This document shows, one piece after another, positions 1 to 13,283 of a DNA stretch of 64,000 nucleotides. Made by a program: the position numbers and the translations under genes. Position 1 is the first letter of the stretch, and the number at the start of each line of letters is the position of its first letter. The notes under the pieces were generated by a model. It did no database searches, had not been told where the DNA came from, and saw only the letters and a list, made by a program, of their open reading frames with translations. This stretch comes from Mimachlamys varia (taxonomy: Eukaryota > Mollusca > Bivalvia > Pectinida > Pectinidae), in contig OX392530.1 of the NCBI GenBank assembly GCA_947623455.1, positions 27,931,405 through 27,995,404 of the forward strand, written 5' to 3'.

Positions 1-3000
1 TACTGAGGACGATGCTCTCCACTCTATGTTACATTACTGAGGACGATGCTCTCCATTCTATGCTACATTACTGAGGATGGGGACCCCCATTCTATGCTAC
101 ATTACTGAGGACGATGCTCTCCATTCTATGCTACATTACGGAGGACGATGCTCTCCATTCTATGTTACATTACTGAGGACGATGCTCTCCATTCTATGTT
201 ACATTACTGAGGACGATGCTCTTCATTCTATGCTACATTACTGAGGACGATGCCCTCCATTCTATGTTACGTTACTGAGGACGATGCTCTCCATTCTATG
301 TTACATTACTGAGGATGGGGACCCCCATTCTATGTTACATTACTGAGGATGGGGACCCCCATTCTATGTTACATTACTGAGGATGGTGACCCCCATTCTA
401 TGTTACATTACTGAGGATGGGGACCCCCATTCTATGTTACGTTACTGAGGACGATGCTCTCCATTCTATGTTACATTACTGAGGATGGGGACCCCCATTC
501 TATGTTACATTATTGAGGATGGGGACCCCCATTCTATGTTACATTACTGAGGACGATGCTCTCCATTCTATGTTACATTACTGAGGACGATGCCCTTCAT
601 TCTATGTTACGTTACTGAGGACGATGCTCTCCATTCTATGTTACATTACTGAGGACGATGCCCTCCATTCTATGTTACATTACTGAGGACGATGCTCCCC
701 ATTCTATGTTACATTACTGAGGACGATGCTCTCCATTCTATGCTACATTACTGAGGACGATGCTCTCCATACTATGTTACATTACTGAGGACGATGCTCT
801 CCATTCTATGTTACATTATTGAGCACGATGCTCTCCATTCTATGTTACATTACTGAGGACGATGCTCCCCATCCTGTTACATTACTGAGGATGGGGACCC
901 CCATTCTATGTCACATTACTGAGGACGATGCTCTTAATTCTATGTTACATTACTGAGGATGGGGACCCCCATTCTATGTTACATTACTGAGGACGATGCT
1001 CTTAATTCTATGTCACATTACTGAGGACGATGCTCTTAATTCTATGTTACATTACTGAGGATGGGGACCCCCATTCTATGTTACATTACTGAGGACGATG
1101 CTCTTAATTCTATGTTACATTACTGAGGACGATGCTCTCCATACTATGTTACATTACTGAGGACGATGCTCTCCATTCTATGTTACGTTACTGAGGACGA
1201 TGCTCTCCATTCTATGTTACGTTACTGAGGACGATGCTCTCCATTCTATGTTACATTACTGAGGATGGGGACCCCCATTATATGTTACATTACTGAGGAC
1301 GATGCTCTCCATTCTATGTTACATTACTGAGGACGATGCTCTCCATTCTATGTTACATTACTGAGGACGATGCTCTCCATTCTATGTTACATAACTGAGG
1401 ATGGGGACCACCATTCTATGTTACATTACTGAGGACGATGCTCTCCATTCTATGCTACATTACTGAGGACGATGCTCTCCATTCTATGTTTCATTACTGA
1501 GGATGGAGACCCCCATTCTATGTTACATTACTGAGGACGATGCTCTCCATTCTATGTTACATTACTGAGGATGGTGACCCCCATTCTATGTTACATTATT
1601 GAGGACGATGTTCTTAATTCTATGTTACATTACTGAGGACGATGCTCTCCATTCTATGTTACATTACTGAGGACGATGCACTCCATTCTATGTTACATTA
1701 CTGAGGACGATGCTCTCCATTCTATGTTACATTACTGAGGACGATGCTCTCCATTCTATGTTACATTACTGAGGATGGGGACCCCCATTCTATGTTACAT
1801 TACTGAAGACGATGCTCTTAATTCTATGTTACATTACTGAGGATGGGGACCCCCATTCTATGTTACATTACTGAGGACGATGCTCTCCATTCTATGTTAC
1901 ATTACTGAGGATGGGGACCCCCATTCTATGTTACATTACTGAGGACGATGCTCTTAATTCTATGTTACATTACTGAGGACGATGCTCTCAATTCTATGTT
2001 ACATTACTGAGGACGATGCTCTCCATTCTATGTTACATTACTGAGGATGGAGACCCCCATTCTATGTTACATTACTGAGGACGATGCTCTCCATTCTGTG
2101 TTACATTACTGAGGACGATGCTCTCCATTCTATGTTACATTACTGAGGACGATGCTCTCCATTCTATGTTACATTACTGAGGATGGGGACCCCCATTCTA
2201 TGTTACATTACTGAGGACGATGCTCTTAATTCTATGTTACATTACTGAGGATGGCGACCCTCTTTCTTCTGTTACATTACTGATGATGGCGATGCCATTT
2301 TAATTCTATGTTTCCTTACTACTGAGGATGGTGACCCCTATTGTATGTTACATTATTGAGGATGTTGACCCCCCCCCCCCATTCAATGTTACATTACTGA
2401 GGATGGAGACCCCCATTCTATGTTACATTACTGAGGACGATGCTCTCCATTCTGTGTTACATTACTGAGGACGATGCTTTCCATTCTATGTTACATTACT
2501 GAGGATGGAGACCCCCATTCTATGTTACATTACTGAGGACGATGCTCTCCATTCTGTGTTACATTACTGAGGACGATGCTCTCCATTCTATGTTACATTA
2601 CTGAGGACGATGCTCTCCATTCTATGTTACATTACTGAGGATGGGGACCCCCATTCTATGTTACATTACTGAGGACGATGCTCTCCATTCTGTGTTACAT
2701 TACTGAGGACGATGCTCTCCATTCTATGTTACATTACTGAGGACGATGCTCTTAATTCTATGTTACATTACTGAGGATGGCGACCCTCTTTCTTCTGTTA
2801 CATTACTGAGGATGGCGATGCCATTTTAATTCTATGTTTCCTTACTACTGAGGATGGTGACCCCTATTGTATGTTACATTATTGAGGATGTTGACCCCCC
2901 CCCCATTCAATGTTACATTACTGAGGATGGTGACCCCCATTTCATGCTACATTACTGAGGACGATGCTCTCCATTCTATGCTACGTTACTGAGGACGATG

Positions 3001-6000
3001 CTCTCCATTCTATGTTACATTACTGAGGACGATGCTCTCCATTTTATGTTACATTACTGAGGATGGGGACCCCCATTCTATGTTACATTACTGAGGACGA
3101 TGCTCTTAATTCTATGTTACATTACTGAGGATGGGGACCCCCATTCTATGTTACATTACTGAGGACGATGCTCTTAATTCTATGTTACATTACTGAGGAC
3201 GATGCTCTTAATTCTATGTTACATTACTGAGGACGATGCTCTCAATTCTATGTTACATTACTGAGGACGATGCTCTCCATTCTATGCTACATTACTGAGG
3301 ACGATGCTCTCCATTCTATGCTACATTACTGAGGATGGGGACCCCCATTCTATGTTACATTACTGCGGACGATGCTCTCCATTCTATGTTACATTACTGA
3401 GGACGATGCTCCCGATTCTATGCTACATTACTGAGGACGATGCTCTCCATTCTATGTTACATTACTGAGGACGATGCTCTCCATTATATGCTACATTACT
3501 GAGGACGATGCTCTCCATTCTATGTTACATTACTGAGGATGGGGACCCCCATTCTATGTTACATTACTGAGGACGATGCTCTCCATTCTATGTTACATTA
3601 CTGAGGACGATGCTCTCCATTCTATGTTGCATTACTGAGGATGGGGACCCCCATTCTATGTTACATTACTGAGGACGATGCTCTCAATTCTATGTTACAT
3701 TACTGAGGACGATGCTCTTAATTCTATGCTACATTACTGAGGATGGGGACCCCCATTCTATGTTACATTACTGAGGAGGATGCTCTCCATTCTATGCTAC
3801 ATTACTGAGGACGATGCTCTCCATTCTATGCTACATTACTGAGGACGATGCTCTCCATTCTATGTTACATTACTGAGGACGATGCTCTCCATTCTATGCT
3901 ACATTACTGAGGATGGGGACCCCCATTCTATGCTACATTACTGAGGACGATGCTCTCCATTCTATGCTACATTACTGAGGACGATGCTCTCCATTCTATG
4001 TTACATTACTGAGGACGATGCTCTCCATTCTATGTTACATTACTGAGGACGATGCTCTCCATTCTATGCTACATTACTGAGGACGATGCCCTCCATTCTA
4101 TGTTACGTTAATGAGGACGATGCTCTCCATTCTATGTTACATTACTGAGGATGGGGACCCCCATTCTATGTTACATTACTGAGGATGGGGACCCCCATTC
4201 TATGTTACATTACTGAGGATGGTGACCCCCATTCTATGTTACATTACTGAGGATTGGGACCCCCATTCTATGTTACATTACTGAGGACGATGCTCTCCAT
4301 TCTATGTTACATTACTGAGGACGATGCCCTTCATTCTATGTTACGTTACTGAGGACGATGCTCTCCATTCTATGTTACATTACTGAGGACGATGCCCTCC
4401 ATTCTATGTTACATTACTGAGGACGATGCTCCCCATTCTATGTTACATTACTGAGGACGATGCTCTCCATTCTATGCTACATTACTGAGGACGATGCCCT
4501 CCATTCTATGTTACATTACTGAGGACGATGCCCTCCATTCTATGTTACATTACTGAGGACGATGCCCTTCATTCTATGTTACGTTACTGAGGACGATGCT
4601 CTCCATTCTATGTTACATTACTGAGGACGATGCCCTCCATTCTATGTTACATTACTGAGGACGATGCTCCCCATTCTATGTTACATTACTGAGGACGATG
4701 CCCTCCATTCTATGTTACATTACTGAGGACGATGCCCTCCATTCTATGTTACATTACTGAGGACGATGCTCCCCATTCTATGTTACATTACTGAGGACGA
4801 TGCTCTCCATTCTATGCTACATTACTGAGGACGATGCCCTCCATTCTATGTTACGTTACTGAGGACGATGCTCCCCATTCTATGTTACATTACTGAGGAC
4901 GATGCTCTCCATTCTATGTTACATTACTGAGGACGATGCCCTCCATTCAATGTTACGTTACTGAGGACGATGCTCTCCATTCTATGCTACGTTACTGAGG
5001 ACGATGCTCTCCATTCTATGTTACATTACTGAGGATGATGCTCTCGATTCTATGTTACATTACTGAGGACGATGCTCTCCATTCTATGTTACATTACTGA
5101 GGATGGGGACCCCCATTCTATGTTACATTACTGAGGACGATGCTCTCCATTCTATGTTACATTACTGAGGACGATGCTCCCCATTCTATGCTACGTTACT
5201 GAGGACGGTGCTCTTCATTCCATGTTACATTACTGAGGACGATGCTCTCCATTCTATGTTACATTACTGAGGATGGGGACCCCCATTCTATGTTACATTA
5301 CTGAGGATGGGGACCCCCATTCTATGTTACATTACTGAGGATGGGGACCCCCATTCTATGTTACATTACTGAGGATGGGGACCCCCATTCTATGTTACAT
5401 TACTGAGGACGATGCTCTTCATTCTATGTTACATTACTGAGGACGATGCTCTCCATTCTATGTTACATTACTGAGGATGGGGACCCCCATTCTATGTTAC
5501 ATTACTGAGGACGATGCTCTTAATTCTATGTTACATTACTGAGGATGGGGACCCCCATTCTATGTTATATTACTGAGGACGATGCTCTCCATTCTATGTT
5601 ACATTACTGAGGACGATGCTCTCCATTCTATGTTACATTACTGAGGACGATGCTCTCCATTCTGTGTTACATTACTGAGGACGATGCTCTCCATTCTATG
5701 CTACATTACTGAGGACGATGCTCTCCATTCTATGTTACATTACTGAGGACGATGCTCTTAATTCTATGTTACATTACTGAGGATGGGGACCCCCATTCTA
5801 TGTTATATTACTGAGGACGATGCTCTCCATTCTATGTTACATTACTGAGGACGATGCTCTCCATTCTATGTTACATTACTGAGGACGATGCTCTCCATTC
5901 TGTGTTACATTACTGAGGACGATGCTCTCCATTCTATGTTACATTACTGAGGACGATGCTCTCCATTCTATGTTACATTACTGAGGATGGGGACCCCCAT

Positions 6001-6480
6001 TCTATGTTACATTACTTGGGACGATGCTCTCCATTCTATGTTACATTACTGAGGATGGGGACCCCCATTCTATGTTACATTACTGAGGACGATGCTCTCC
6101 ATTCTATCTTACATGACTGAGGATGGGGACCCCCATTCTATGTTACATTACTGAGGACGATGCTCTTAATTCTATGTTACATTACTGAGGATGGCGACCC
6201 TCTTTCTTCTGTTACATTACTGAGGATGGCGATGCCATTTTTATTCTATGTTTCCTTACTACTGAGGATGGTGACCCCTATTGTATGTTACATTATTGAG
6301 GATGTTGACCCCCCCCCCCCCCATTTAATGTTACATTATTGAGGACGGTGACTCCCCCACCCCCATTCTATGTTATATTGCTGAGGATTATGACCCCCCA
6401 TCTTATGTACATAACTGAGGATGGCCAAGCCCCCCCCCCCCCCCTCATCCTTTCCATTCTATGTGAGATAACTGATGATT
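1..6480. repeat. 34-bp minisatellite array, roughly 180-190 units
   Basis: Head-to-tail units of 34 bp run from the first base, so the true left end is outside the window. Two main unit types share the frame TACTGAGGA...CATTCTATGTTACAT. Type A carries CGATGCTCTC in the middle and type B carries TGGGGACCCC. Type B contains the 14-bp inverted repeat ATGGGGACCCCCAT. Units are otherwise near identical, with point variants such as TTAATT for CCATT, or GTTACGT. The right edge decays from about 6190, with poly-C expansions, and ends near 6480. Because 34 is not a multiple of 3 and the units contain stops, no long reading frame exists and I see no coding role. Confidence 0.97.
2244..2921. repeat. Degenerate sub-block duplicated inside the 34-bp array
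   Basis: A variant block of about 150 bp contains ATGGCGACCCTCTTTCTTCT, then a unit ending TTTCCTTAC, then a unit with a poly-C run. It occurs at 2244-2394 and again at 2769-2921, and a third copy forms the right edge of the array at 6184-6334. The second copy has a shorter C run. The three copies show that multi-unit segments have been moved or copied within the array, not just single units. Confidence 0.85.
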
Positions 6481-9400
6481 GCATGGTAACTTCCATTCTA
6501 TGTTAGAATGTTTAAAATTTAATTGTTTATTTACGAGTAAATGAAGGTCAGAGGAGACTTGAAAATAATCAAGACGATTATATTTTCCACCTTGTCCAAA
6601 TCAACAATAACTTTTCAAATTTTGGTGTTGAATTCTCCAAATTTCAATTATACCTACTTCTTCAATATTATCAGTTACAGCAACCCTGACATTTTTATTA
6701 TGTTCTCTTAGACATTTACGAGTATGTTTGTCAAAAGACTTGACCGCATTAAAATCCTCTGCTACATGTACATTTACAGAGTCATTACACCATAAGTTAA
6801 AACATGTATACCTTGATATACTTATGTAAATGTATACATGCAAGAGATGATCTTTGATTTTGAATTGTGATACCCATAATTAAATTATATAATTTCCATA
6901 GTCATCGGTTAAATCATTCTGAGTAGTGTACTTAAAACTGTTTTTAATTAGTATATCAATGTTCTAAATATAGTGACGTGGTGATGAAAGCACAATGACT
7001 AAACCGACTGAAAGGTGTATCCCGGAACTTGCATATTATTTTTTGTTAATCTCACATCATACTTCATCTATAGTTGATTGCTTTAGTACTTGAACCCTGT
7101 CTTAAATATGACATTTTAATATTCAAGATTCATTTTTAACTTCTTTCCAATTAATGATGTTATCATTGAAGTAAGTATGTACCTTGCTAGGTCGCCTCCA
7201 CAAAGTTTGCCTGGCAACTCGTCATCTTCACCAGTGTAATTACTCTCAGTTGCAATCACCTTAACATGACCAACGAATATGCATTTCTGGATAGTTGTTT
7301 ATTGCCAAAGCAAGTATTTTCAGTTGTGCATTCCGTCGACTAATTGATTGATAGCTTTGAGCAATTTACCAAAATTTGCAAATTAAAAATACAATGTACC
7401 TAGTACATTTTATATAGGTACATTTTATATGAACTACCAGCGTTTTGAAAATTCATTTATAAGTATTACTGCAAGGAAAATGACGTAACACACACATATG
7501 CTAAACCTTTAAACTGTAGATTTTTAAATATGAATATAAAGTGCATCGCATTCCTTCACATGACCTCTCAAATTGTTGATGTCAACTTATTTCCCACAGA
7601 GGAGGTACTCATCCATCTCGAACATAATCATATACGACCTGTGGATTTCTGTATTAAGACACCCACACAGCATGGTCCAGCACTGATCACCACCAACTCG
7701 GTTCTCGGTTGTTCTGCAGTACTCACAACCCCAGAGGCCCCAATTTCCCCCTTCCTTGAAATGCACTTAAAATGTAGAAAACAAGATTTATTTAGAACAA
7801 AAAATAATTTCCATGAAGATACTCAGATGGTCATTACCATTTGAGCATTGAACTGTTTTCAGTTGCCATGTATAGGTGGTATGAATGCCAAACAATTGAA
7901 ATTGACAAAGGCAAATTTAATGACTGAAGCGTACAATTTAACACTTCATGTTTAATGTGCCTATGTCCAGTTCTTCGCGGACGGTCAATGGTATTCCAGC
8001 ATACATTGTATCTTTTGAGACTCTTCCCACAGCCCCAGGGTTGGACCAAAGTCAAATTTCTAACAAAGTCAAGTCATAATTTTAATTCTCGCATATCTAG
8101 CTAAATCGGGTCTTTACGTTACAATAAGTTTACTTTCGTATATTCGCCTAACAGCGTAAACGAAATGACCGATTTTTCATGACAATCTCGTACAATGTAC
8201 ACAATGAACACCTGTGTGTATACGCTTTGCTCGTCATTTATCTGATGAAGGTAGCATGGTACACATCATACTACTCGAAACGTCACATAAAACTTCCATT
8301 TGTTGTGAAAAAATGAAACTAGACGAAGTTTGCGAATAAATTATACCTTGGCATAAGTTAATGGATCAAAGTGTAAATATGTTTTCGATTTTAGTTCATT
8401 ATAATGTTACAAATGAGAGATTAATACCAAACGAGCGACGAGCGCCCATAGGGTTTCTTGTCATATAAATATTCGTATTACATTTCTTATAAATATCCAG
8501 TTTTGCTTCTCGTCAAATGTCACTTTGCCGTCCAAAGTTATGTTGTCGGTTTATCAACCCCGCACAACCAAACGCAAATAAGACAAATTTATGATGTCTA
8601 TGTCCATCCCGGTGTTGCAATATCGCGAGTGAATGGCAAAACAAACAAAATATAACGTGATTGTGATTACCGGAGGACTGAGTTAACCGACTCTGTTATA
8701 GCTACATAAATGTAGCCCGTACCAGGTTCATCAACGATCTGATATCATTGCGCATATCATTGCGCATTATTTCTGAACTATTTTCGCTATTCTTAAATAA
8801 AATTATATAAAGTAAGGAAATCAAAAGCCTTTATAGTATTTTGGCTATTCATAGATAGCTAATGGATTTTATTAATATGTTTGTGTGGCGTATTAATATT
8901 CTATAAGCCTAAGGCACTCTGATCAGTTGAATATGAAATCAGACATTTGGGAATTTCGAAAATGTAATAAAAGAAAATTCAATGGTTTCCCATTTAGTAT
9001 CAAGAAGATACTGTTAGATTTTATATGTTTATTAATTTGTATGGCGAAATTCTATCCGGTACGCAAAATGACAATTCAAGCTGACAATTCAGAACTTTCT
9101 GTCGACACAAACAATTCTAAACAACTTCTTACATCTTTCCGTCTGTCTGTTATCCTTCGTTTCCATGAGATAATGGCCAAGTTGGATTGTCCCTTCTTTC
9201 AGATGTTATTGGGCAGAGTTACGGCCCATTGATTCACAACAAATGTCATTTTCTTTCGTTTCCGTCTAAAAAACAACAGCAAATATTATCCTTTTTTAAA
9301 CTTTGTAATAAGGTTTCTTGCCTAAATGCCCTTCTTTGTGAACTTGATTTGGACAAGTTTCGGCCTATTTCTTAACGTTTCCTTGCATTCACGACAACAA

Positions 9401-10559
9401 ATATTATCCAATTTCTTTGTATTAGGCTTTTGTTTCTGTTCAATTTCCAAGTAGAACATCTGGAGTCAAATGCATGACAATTACAAAAGTTTGTTTACAT
9501 TTAATATGAGTGTGCCCCTACGAAAAGGGGGACAAGCGCAGGATATTTATTCTACGGATTAATAATAATAATAATGCCTCCAAACGAATTACATGTAGCG
9601 AGTTGTCATCACTTGACTCTTGGGACACTCCGTGTTTCATTTGACACACGTTCCTTCGATCAGACAGATAAAGGTGTTTTCCTATAAAGTAACTATGCTA
9701 TTAAACATCGTGTTGTCACAGAAAATAGTTCCAAAAGTAAAGGTCACAGACCTGATAATTCTGTGCAGTAAAATCACAGAGTATGCACGGAACTGTACGC
9801 TAAATGCTAGTGCGGTTTATCGAAGCGGACGATTTTGTGACCCAATAAAATGAGCATTGTTTTGTGCTATTTTCTCATGAGGACTTCAGGCAAGTTAGTA
9901 AATATAACTATTTAACCATTCTTTATCGTGTTCTACGTCACATGGGTGGATGCGACTCCCAAATAATCAGTCTTCGTTGAATAAACTACCAATAAGCATT
10001 GATACTCAACAGAAATTATCAGGTTACCCTGTTTATTTTCACCCAGACCGTAAACATTGAATCGTTTCAATACCCACTGCAAAGTCCATGTCTTCGAAAG
10101 ACAATGCCATTTTCGTCCAACTTACTCAAATTTGAAATCTGTACCGTTAGTTCATTTTGCCCGCTGTTGTCTGAACGGGCAGTGCGATGTTTATTGTATC
10201 GTTATTTCGATTTATTGTGCCTATTTATTACGATATCTAGAAAGGCTTTGATGGAGAGAGATTATCAAATACATTGTATCATTTCATTTGTGTAACTCTA
10301 GTAGCCGCAATATATCGCTCTGCACTTTAATTACTAGTCGAACTACAGATTTAATAAAGATAAAAACGCGGGATTGCCACCAGGAGCATGGCCATGATGT
10401 GTTCTCGGACGTTTAACAGACGCTTTTGTACGCTTTTCCTTACTATGAATGGCTTATTATAAAGAGCGAACTGGCGGGTTGTTTCATACGAATGTCTAGG
10501 TAACTAAACGAACTACAGAAAAATTAAAAAAAAAAAAAGAAAGAAAAATGAACAAAAAT
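6481..10559. other. Unrecognised AT-rich non-coding stretch
   Basis: There is no convincing gene here. Short open frames (for example 7530-7844 on + and 6601-6843 on -) have no motif I recognise and no clear splice context. A slightly GC-richer patch lies at 7.6-8.05 kb. A small (AAT)n run occurs near 9560, beside a hairpin-like sequence at 9511-9534 (TGTGCCCC / GGGGGACA) that resembles the end of another repeat near 39.78 kb. Confidence 0.6.
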
Positions 10560-10830
10560 AAATAAATAGAAATAAATAGTAATAATGGAAATTGGTGACC
10601 TTTGTTGAACTTTGACCCGGAAGTGAAAATTTGTATTTGTCATTCTTTTCTGATTACTTGTAGAAGAACAAAGTTAGATCCGGCTGTAATCAATTTTTTT
10701 TTAATTTTATCATTGCACGAACTATAAGCGATTAGTATTTTTCGAGTTATGAACGGTTTTACAATTTACATATGACGTCATGGCGGTCATATTGGATTTA
10801 GTTGGACTTGAAAACTTGGCTATAAAACCG
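10560..10830 (+). repeat. Diverged copy of the TGACGTCA/GCGG-CAT dispersed repeat
   Basis: This segment shares its order of motifs with the three tandem copies at 13.98-15.27 kb: an 'aactttgac' segment, 'gtagaagaacaaa', 'gagttatgaacggtt', then a perfect TGACGTCA at 10773-10780 followed by tggcggtcatattggat. It is strongly diverged, so it is an older member of the same family. Confidence 0.6.
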
Positions 10831-11601
10831 TCTATCATGAGTTACAACGTATTTGTACAATTTTGAACATATTTCAAACAATAAAAAGATTAGGATGCCG
10901 CGAACTAATGAATCCTATGGTCAACTTGATAAGAACAACGCATGCGCCTTCTGTGACCTACATCGAACGAAGGTCAAGGTCAATTTAAATTCTGACTTTA
11001 TTTGTAGACCAACATTAATTATGTGCGCAATGTCGACTTTGTATATGTTTGGATGACGGAGAAGAAGCGTTAAAGAGTGCGGCGGTTTTTGCCGGGAAAA
11101 TGAACAGTTTCAAAGTGCCCTATCTGCGCCAGTTTTTATGTAACGCACTAAATATTTTTGAAAACACCATCAGTAAAACATGCTCTTGCAATGGGAGATG
11201 CGACAATGAAAAAGTATTTTTGTGTCTATTTTTTCAAATAAATTTGAGACCACAGCGAGGCATTATACGAAACTATTTCCTGATAAAGGGTTAACCCCGA
11301 CCAAAACCTATCACAGGTGCTTGTGGACATGAATACGATTTTGTGTTCATTCAAATTGAAGGTAACAGACGAATAAAGTAATAAACAACAATACAGTGCT
11401 TAATTTCAAAGTTTTATAAGACTTATGAACGGGGTTGTAAATATATACGTTTACTATTTTCTTAAATTTAAGTTCAAAGGTTGAGTGTCTATTTACACAT
11501 CTGTGTTCTATGATATTTTCAAAACTGCTCGTGGTGTCGTCGCAGTAGAAGCAGTGATATAATTTTGTCATATCCATCCCTTCTCCTGTAATTCAGAAAA
11601 G

Positions 11602-12165
11602 ACGAACTAACGGTACAGTTTTTTGCTAATGGTATTTGAACTAACGGTACAGTTTTTTGCTAATGATATTTGAACTAACGGTACAGTTTTTTGCTAATGA
11701 TATTTGAACTAACGGTACAGTTTTTTTTGCTAATGGTATTTGAACTAACGGTACAGTTTTTTTTGCTAATGGTATTTGAACAAAGGTACTGTTTTTCGCT
11801 AATGGTATTTGAACTAACGGTACAGTTTTTTGCTAATGATATTTGAACTAACGGTACAGTTTTTTGCTAATGATATTTGAACTAACGGTACAGTTTTTTG
11901 CTAATGAAATTTGAACTAACGGTACAGTTTTTTTTTGCTAATGGTATTTGAACTAACGGTACAGTTTTTTTTGCTAATGGTATTTGAACAAAGGTACTGT
12001 TTTTTGCTAATGGTATTTGAACTAACGGTACATTGTTTTGCTAATGATTTTTGAACAAACGGTACAGTTTTTTGTTAATGGTATTTGAACTAACGGTACT
12101 GTTTTTTTACTAACGGTATTTGAACTAACGGTGAAGTTTTTAGCTAATGGTATTTGAACTAACAA
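11602..12165. repeat. Second minisatellite, unit about 34-36 bp
   Basis: About 16 units of the form GAACTAACGGTACAGT, a T run, GCTAATGGTATTT are repeated head to tail. Unit length varies from about 33 to 36 bp, mainly through the length of the T run. Two positions carry a shorter GAACAAAGGTACTG variant, at about 11777 and 11988, the same distance into two successive groups of units, which suggests a multi-unit duplication. The sequence is unrelated to the 1-6480 array despite the similar period. Confidence 0.93.
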
Positions 12166-12824
12166 ACAGTACAGTAGCGATTGCAATGACGGTACAGTAA
12201 CTGCAATATACAGTGACCATTAAAAAGGTTATTTTTATCAATTATAGCAATGTAACACGACAGGCCGTGGTTGCATACCTAATTGGTATATATATTTCGA
12301 TTGCAGTAGATATGTCGCTTAATCATTCCATAACCTTTTATCAGTTACATTGCAAACATGGAATTGTGTCGCCGAAAGTTTTGTCTACAAATGTTTATAA
12401 GGTCACATTCGTTCGAGTATCGCAGTATCTTGATTGGAAATACTTATACGCGGCCCTTTCAGTTCAGTTACGTGTATATACGTCAGAATGCATCATTTTC
12501 TGTCAGTGACTCGGGGTAATGTACGCGAACAAGCACGGGCGATCGCTTCAATAAACCACACTAACATTTTGCGTACAGTTCCGTGCATACACCGTGGAAA
12601 TGAGGCCTGGCTTTCGTATTATTGAAATGCTAATTTTGATGTTGGGTTTTTATTGGTCAAATCAACAAAAGTGATATTTAACAAATGAAACATGTCACGT
12701 TTATGATCGTAGAATGACTAAATTCCGATATTTTACTGATGAAAATGTAATAAAGATGTTTTAGTCATGTACTTTATTACAACAGTTTCAACGGCAATCA
12801 TTCAAATCATTCATTTTATTCTAG
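12166..12824. other. Non-coding stretch upstream of the FTP exon
   Basis: No signal-peptide exon or other coding evidence is recognised here. A pyrimidine-rich stretch ending in ATTCTAG at 12824 forms the acceptor of the following exon. Confidence 0.5.
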
Positions 12825-13025
12825 AAAACATCGCTTTAAACAAAGACACGAATCAGAGTTCTACCCAAAGCAGCAACTGGGGCAGCTCTAAAGCCGTAGA
12901 CGGATGTGTCCTCCAGTACGTAACCTCCAACTGTTGTACACACACGGCAGCTGGACAGACGGCCTGGTGGCAAGTAGATCTACAGACCCAGTCCGTCATA
13001 GACACCGTGACTATCATATACAGAA
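12825..13025 (+). CDS. Exon encoding the N-terminal half of an FTP (fucolectin/F5-8C-like) domain
   Basis: The frame reads ENIALNKDTNQSST, then SSKAVDG, then CCTHT, then AWWQVDL and DTVTIIYR. These are the landmark blocks of the eel-fucolectin/tachylectin-4/pentraxin (FTP) lectin domain: NIAL start, AVDG, the Cys-Thr-His-Thr block and WW.VDL. The exon is bounded by an acceptor (TTATTCTAG) and a donor (GAA/GTAAGT). It is 201 nt long, starting with two bases of a split codon and ending with one (phase 1). Such domains bind fucose-like sugars in secreted proteins, and in bivalves they often precede EGF arrays. The second half of the domain does not follow on this strand. A phase-matched second half lies on the minus strand at 42802-43047. 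No upstream or downstream + exon was identified. Confidence 0.85.
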
Positions 13026-13283
13026 GTAAGTTTTACTGGACGAGAACTTGTTTAGTCACATCTATCAACAATTCCCCTCTAAACATAGAAAGCACAATGT
13101 TTGTTTTGGTCATGTTTATGGTTGAACATAATGATTCTGTTTAACGTGCACAGTTCCTGTAAAACTATCATTAAATACCCTATTAGAAGTGATAAAAATA
13201 ATAAAAAAACTAGAAATTGTTTCTGAACAATTTGACGGGCTTTTCACACCTTTGTCAGATTGTGTCTTTAGTGAAAGGGAGGT

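Noticed and set aside
6160..6342. 60-residue open frame with LRMA/ITEDGD repeats
   Set aside because: It is the 34-bp minisatellite read in one frame; its repeats follow the DNA units.
1..6480. CRISPR-like alternation of repeat and spacer
   Set aside because: Units are continuous with no unique spacers, and the DNA is animal; it is an ordinary minisatellite.
7530..7844. 104-residue open frame
   Set aside because: No recognised motif, no splice context, and the reverse strand is not convincing either.
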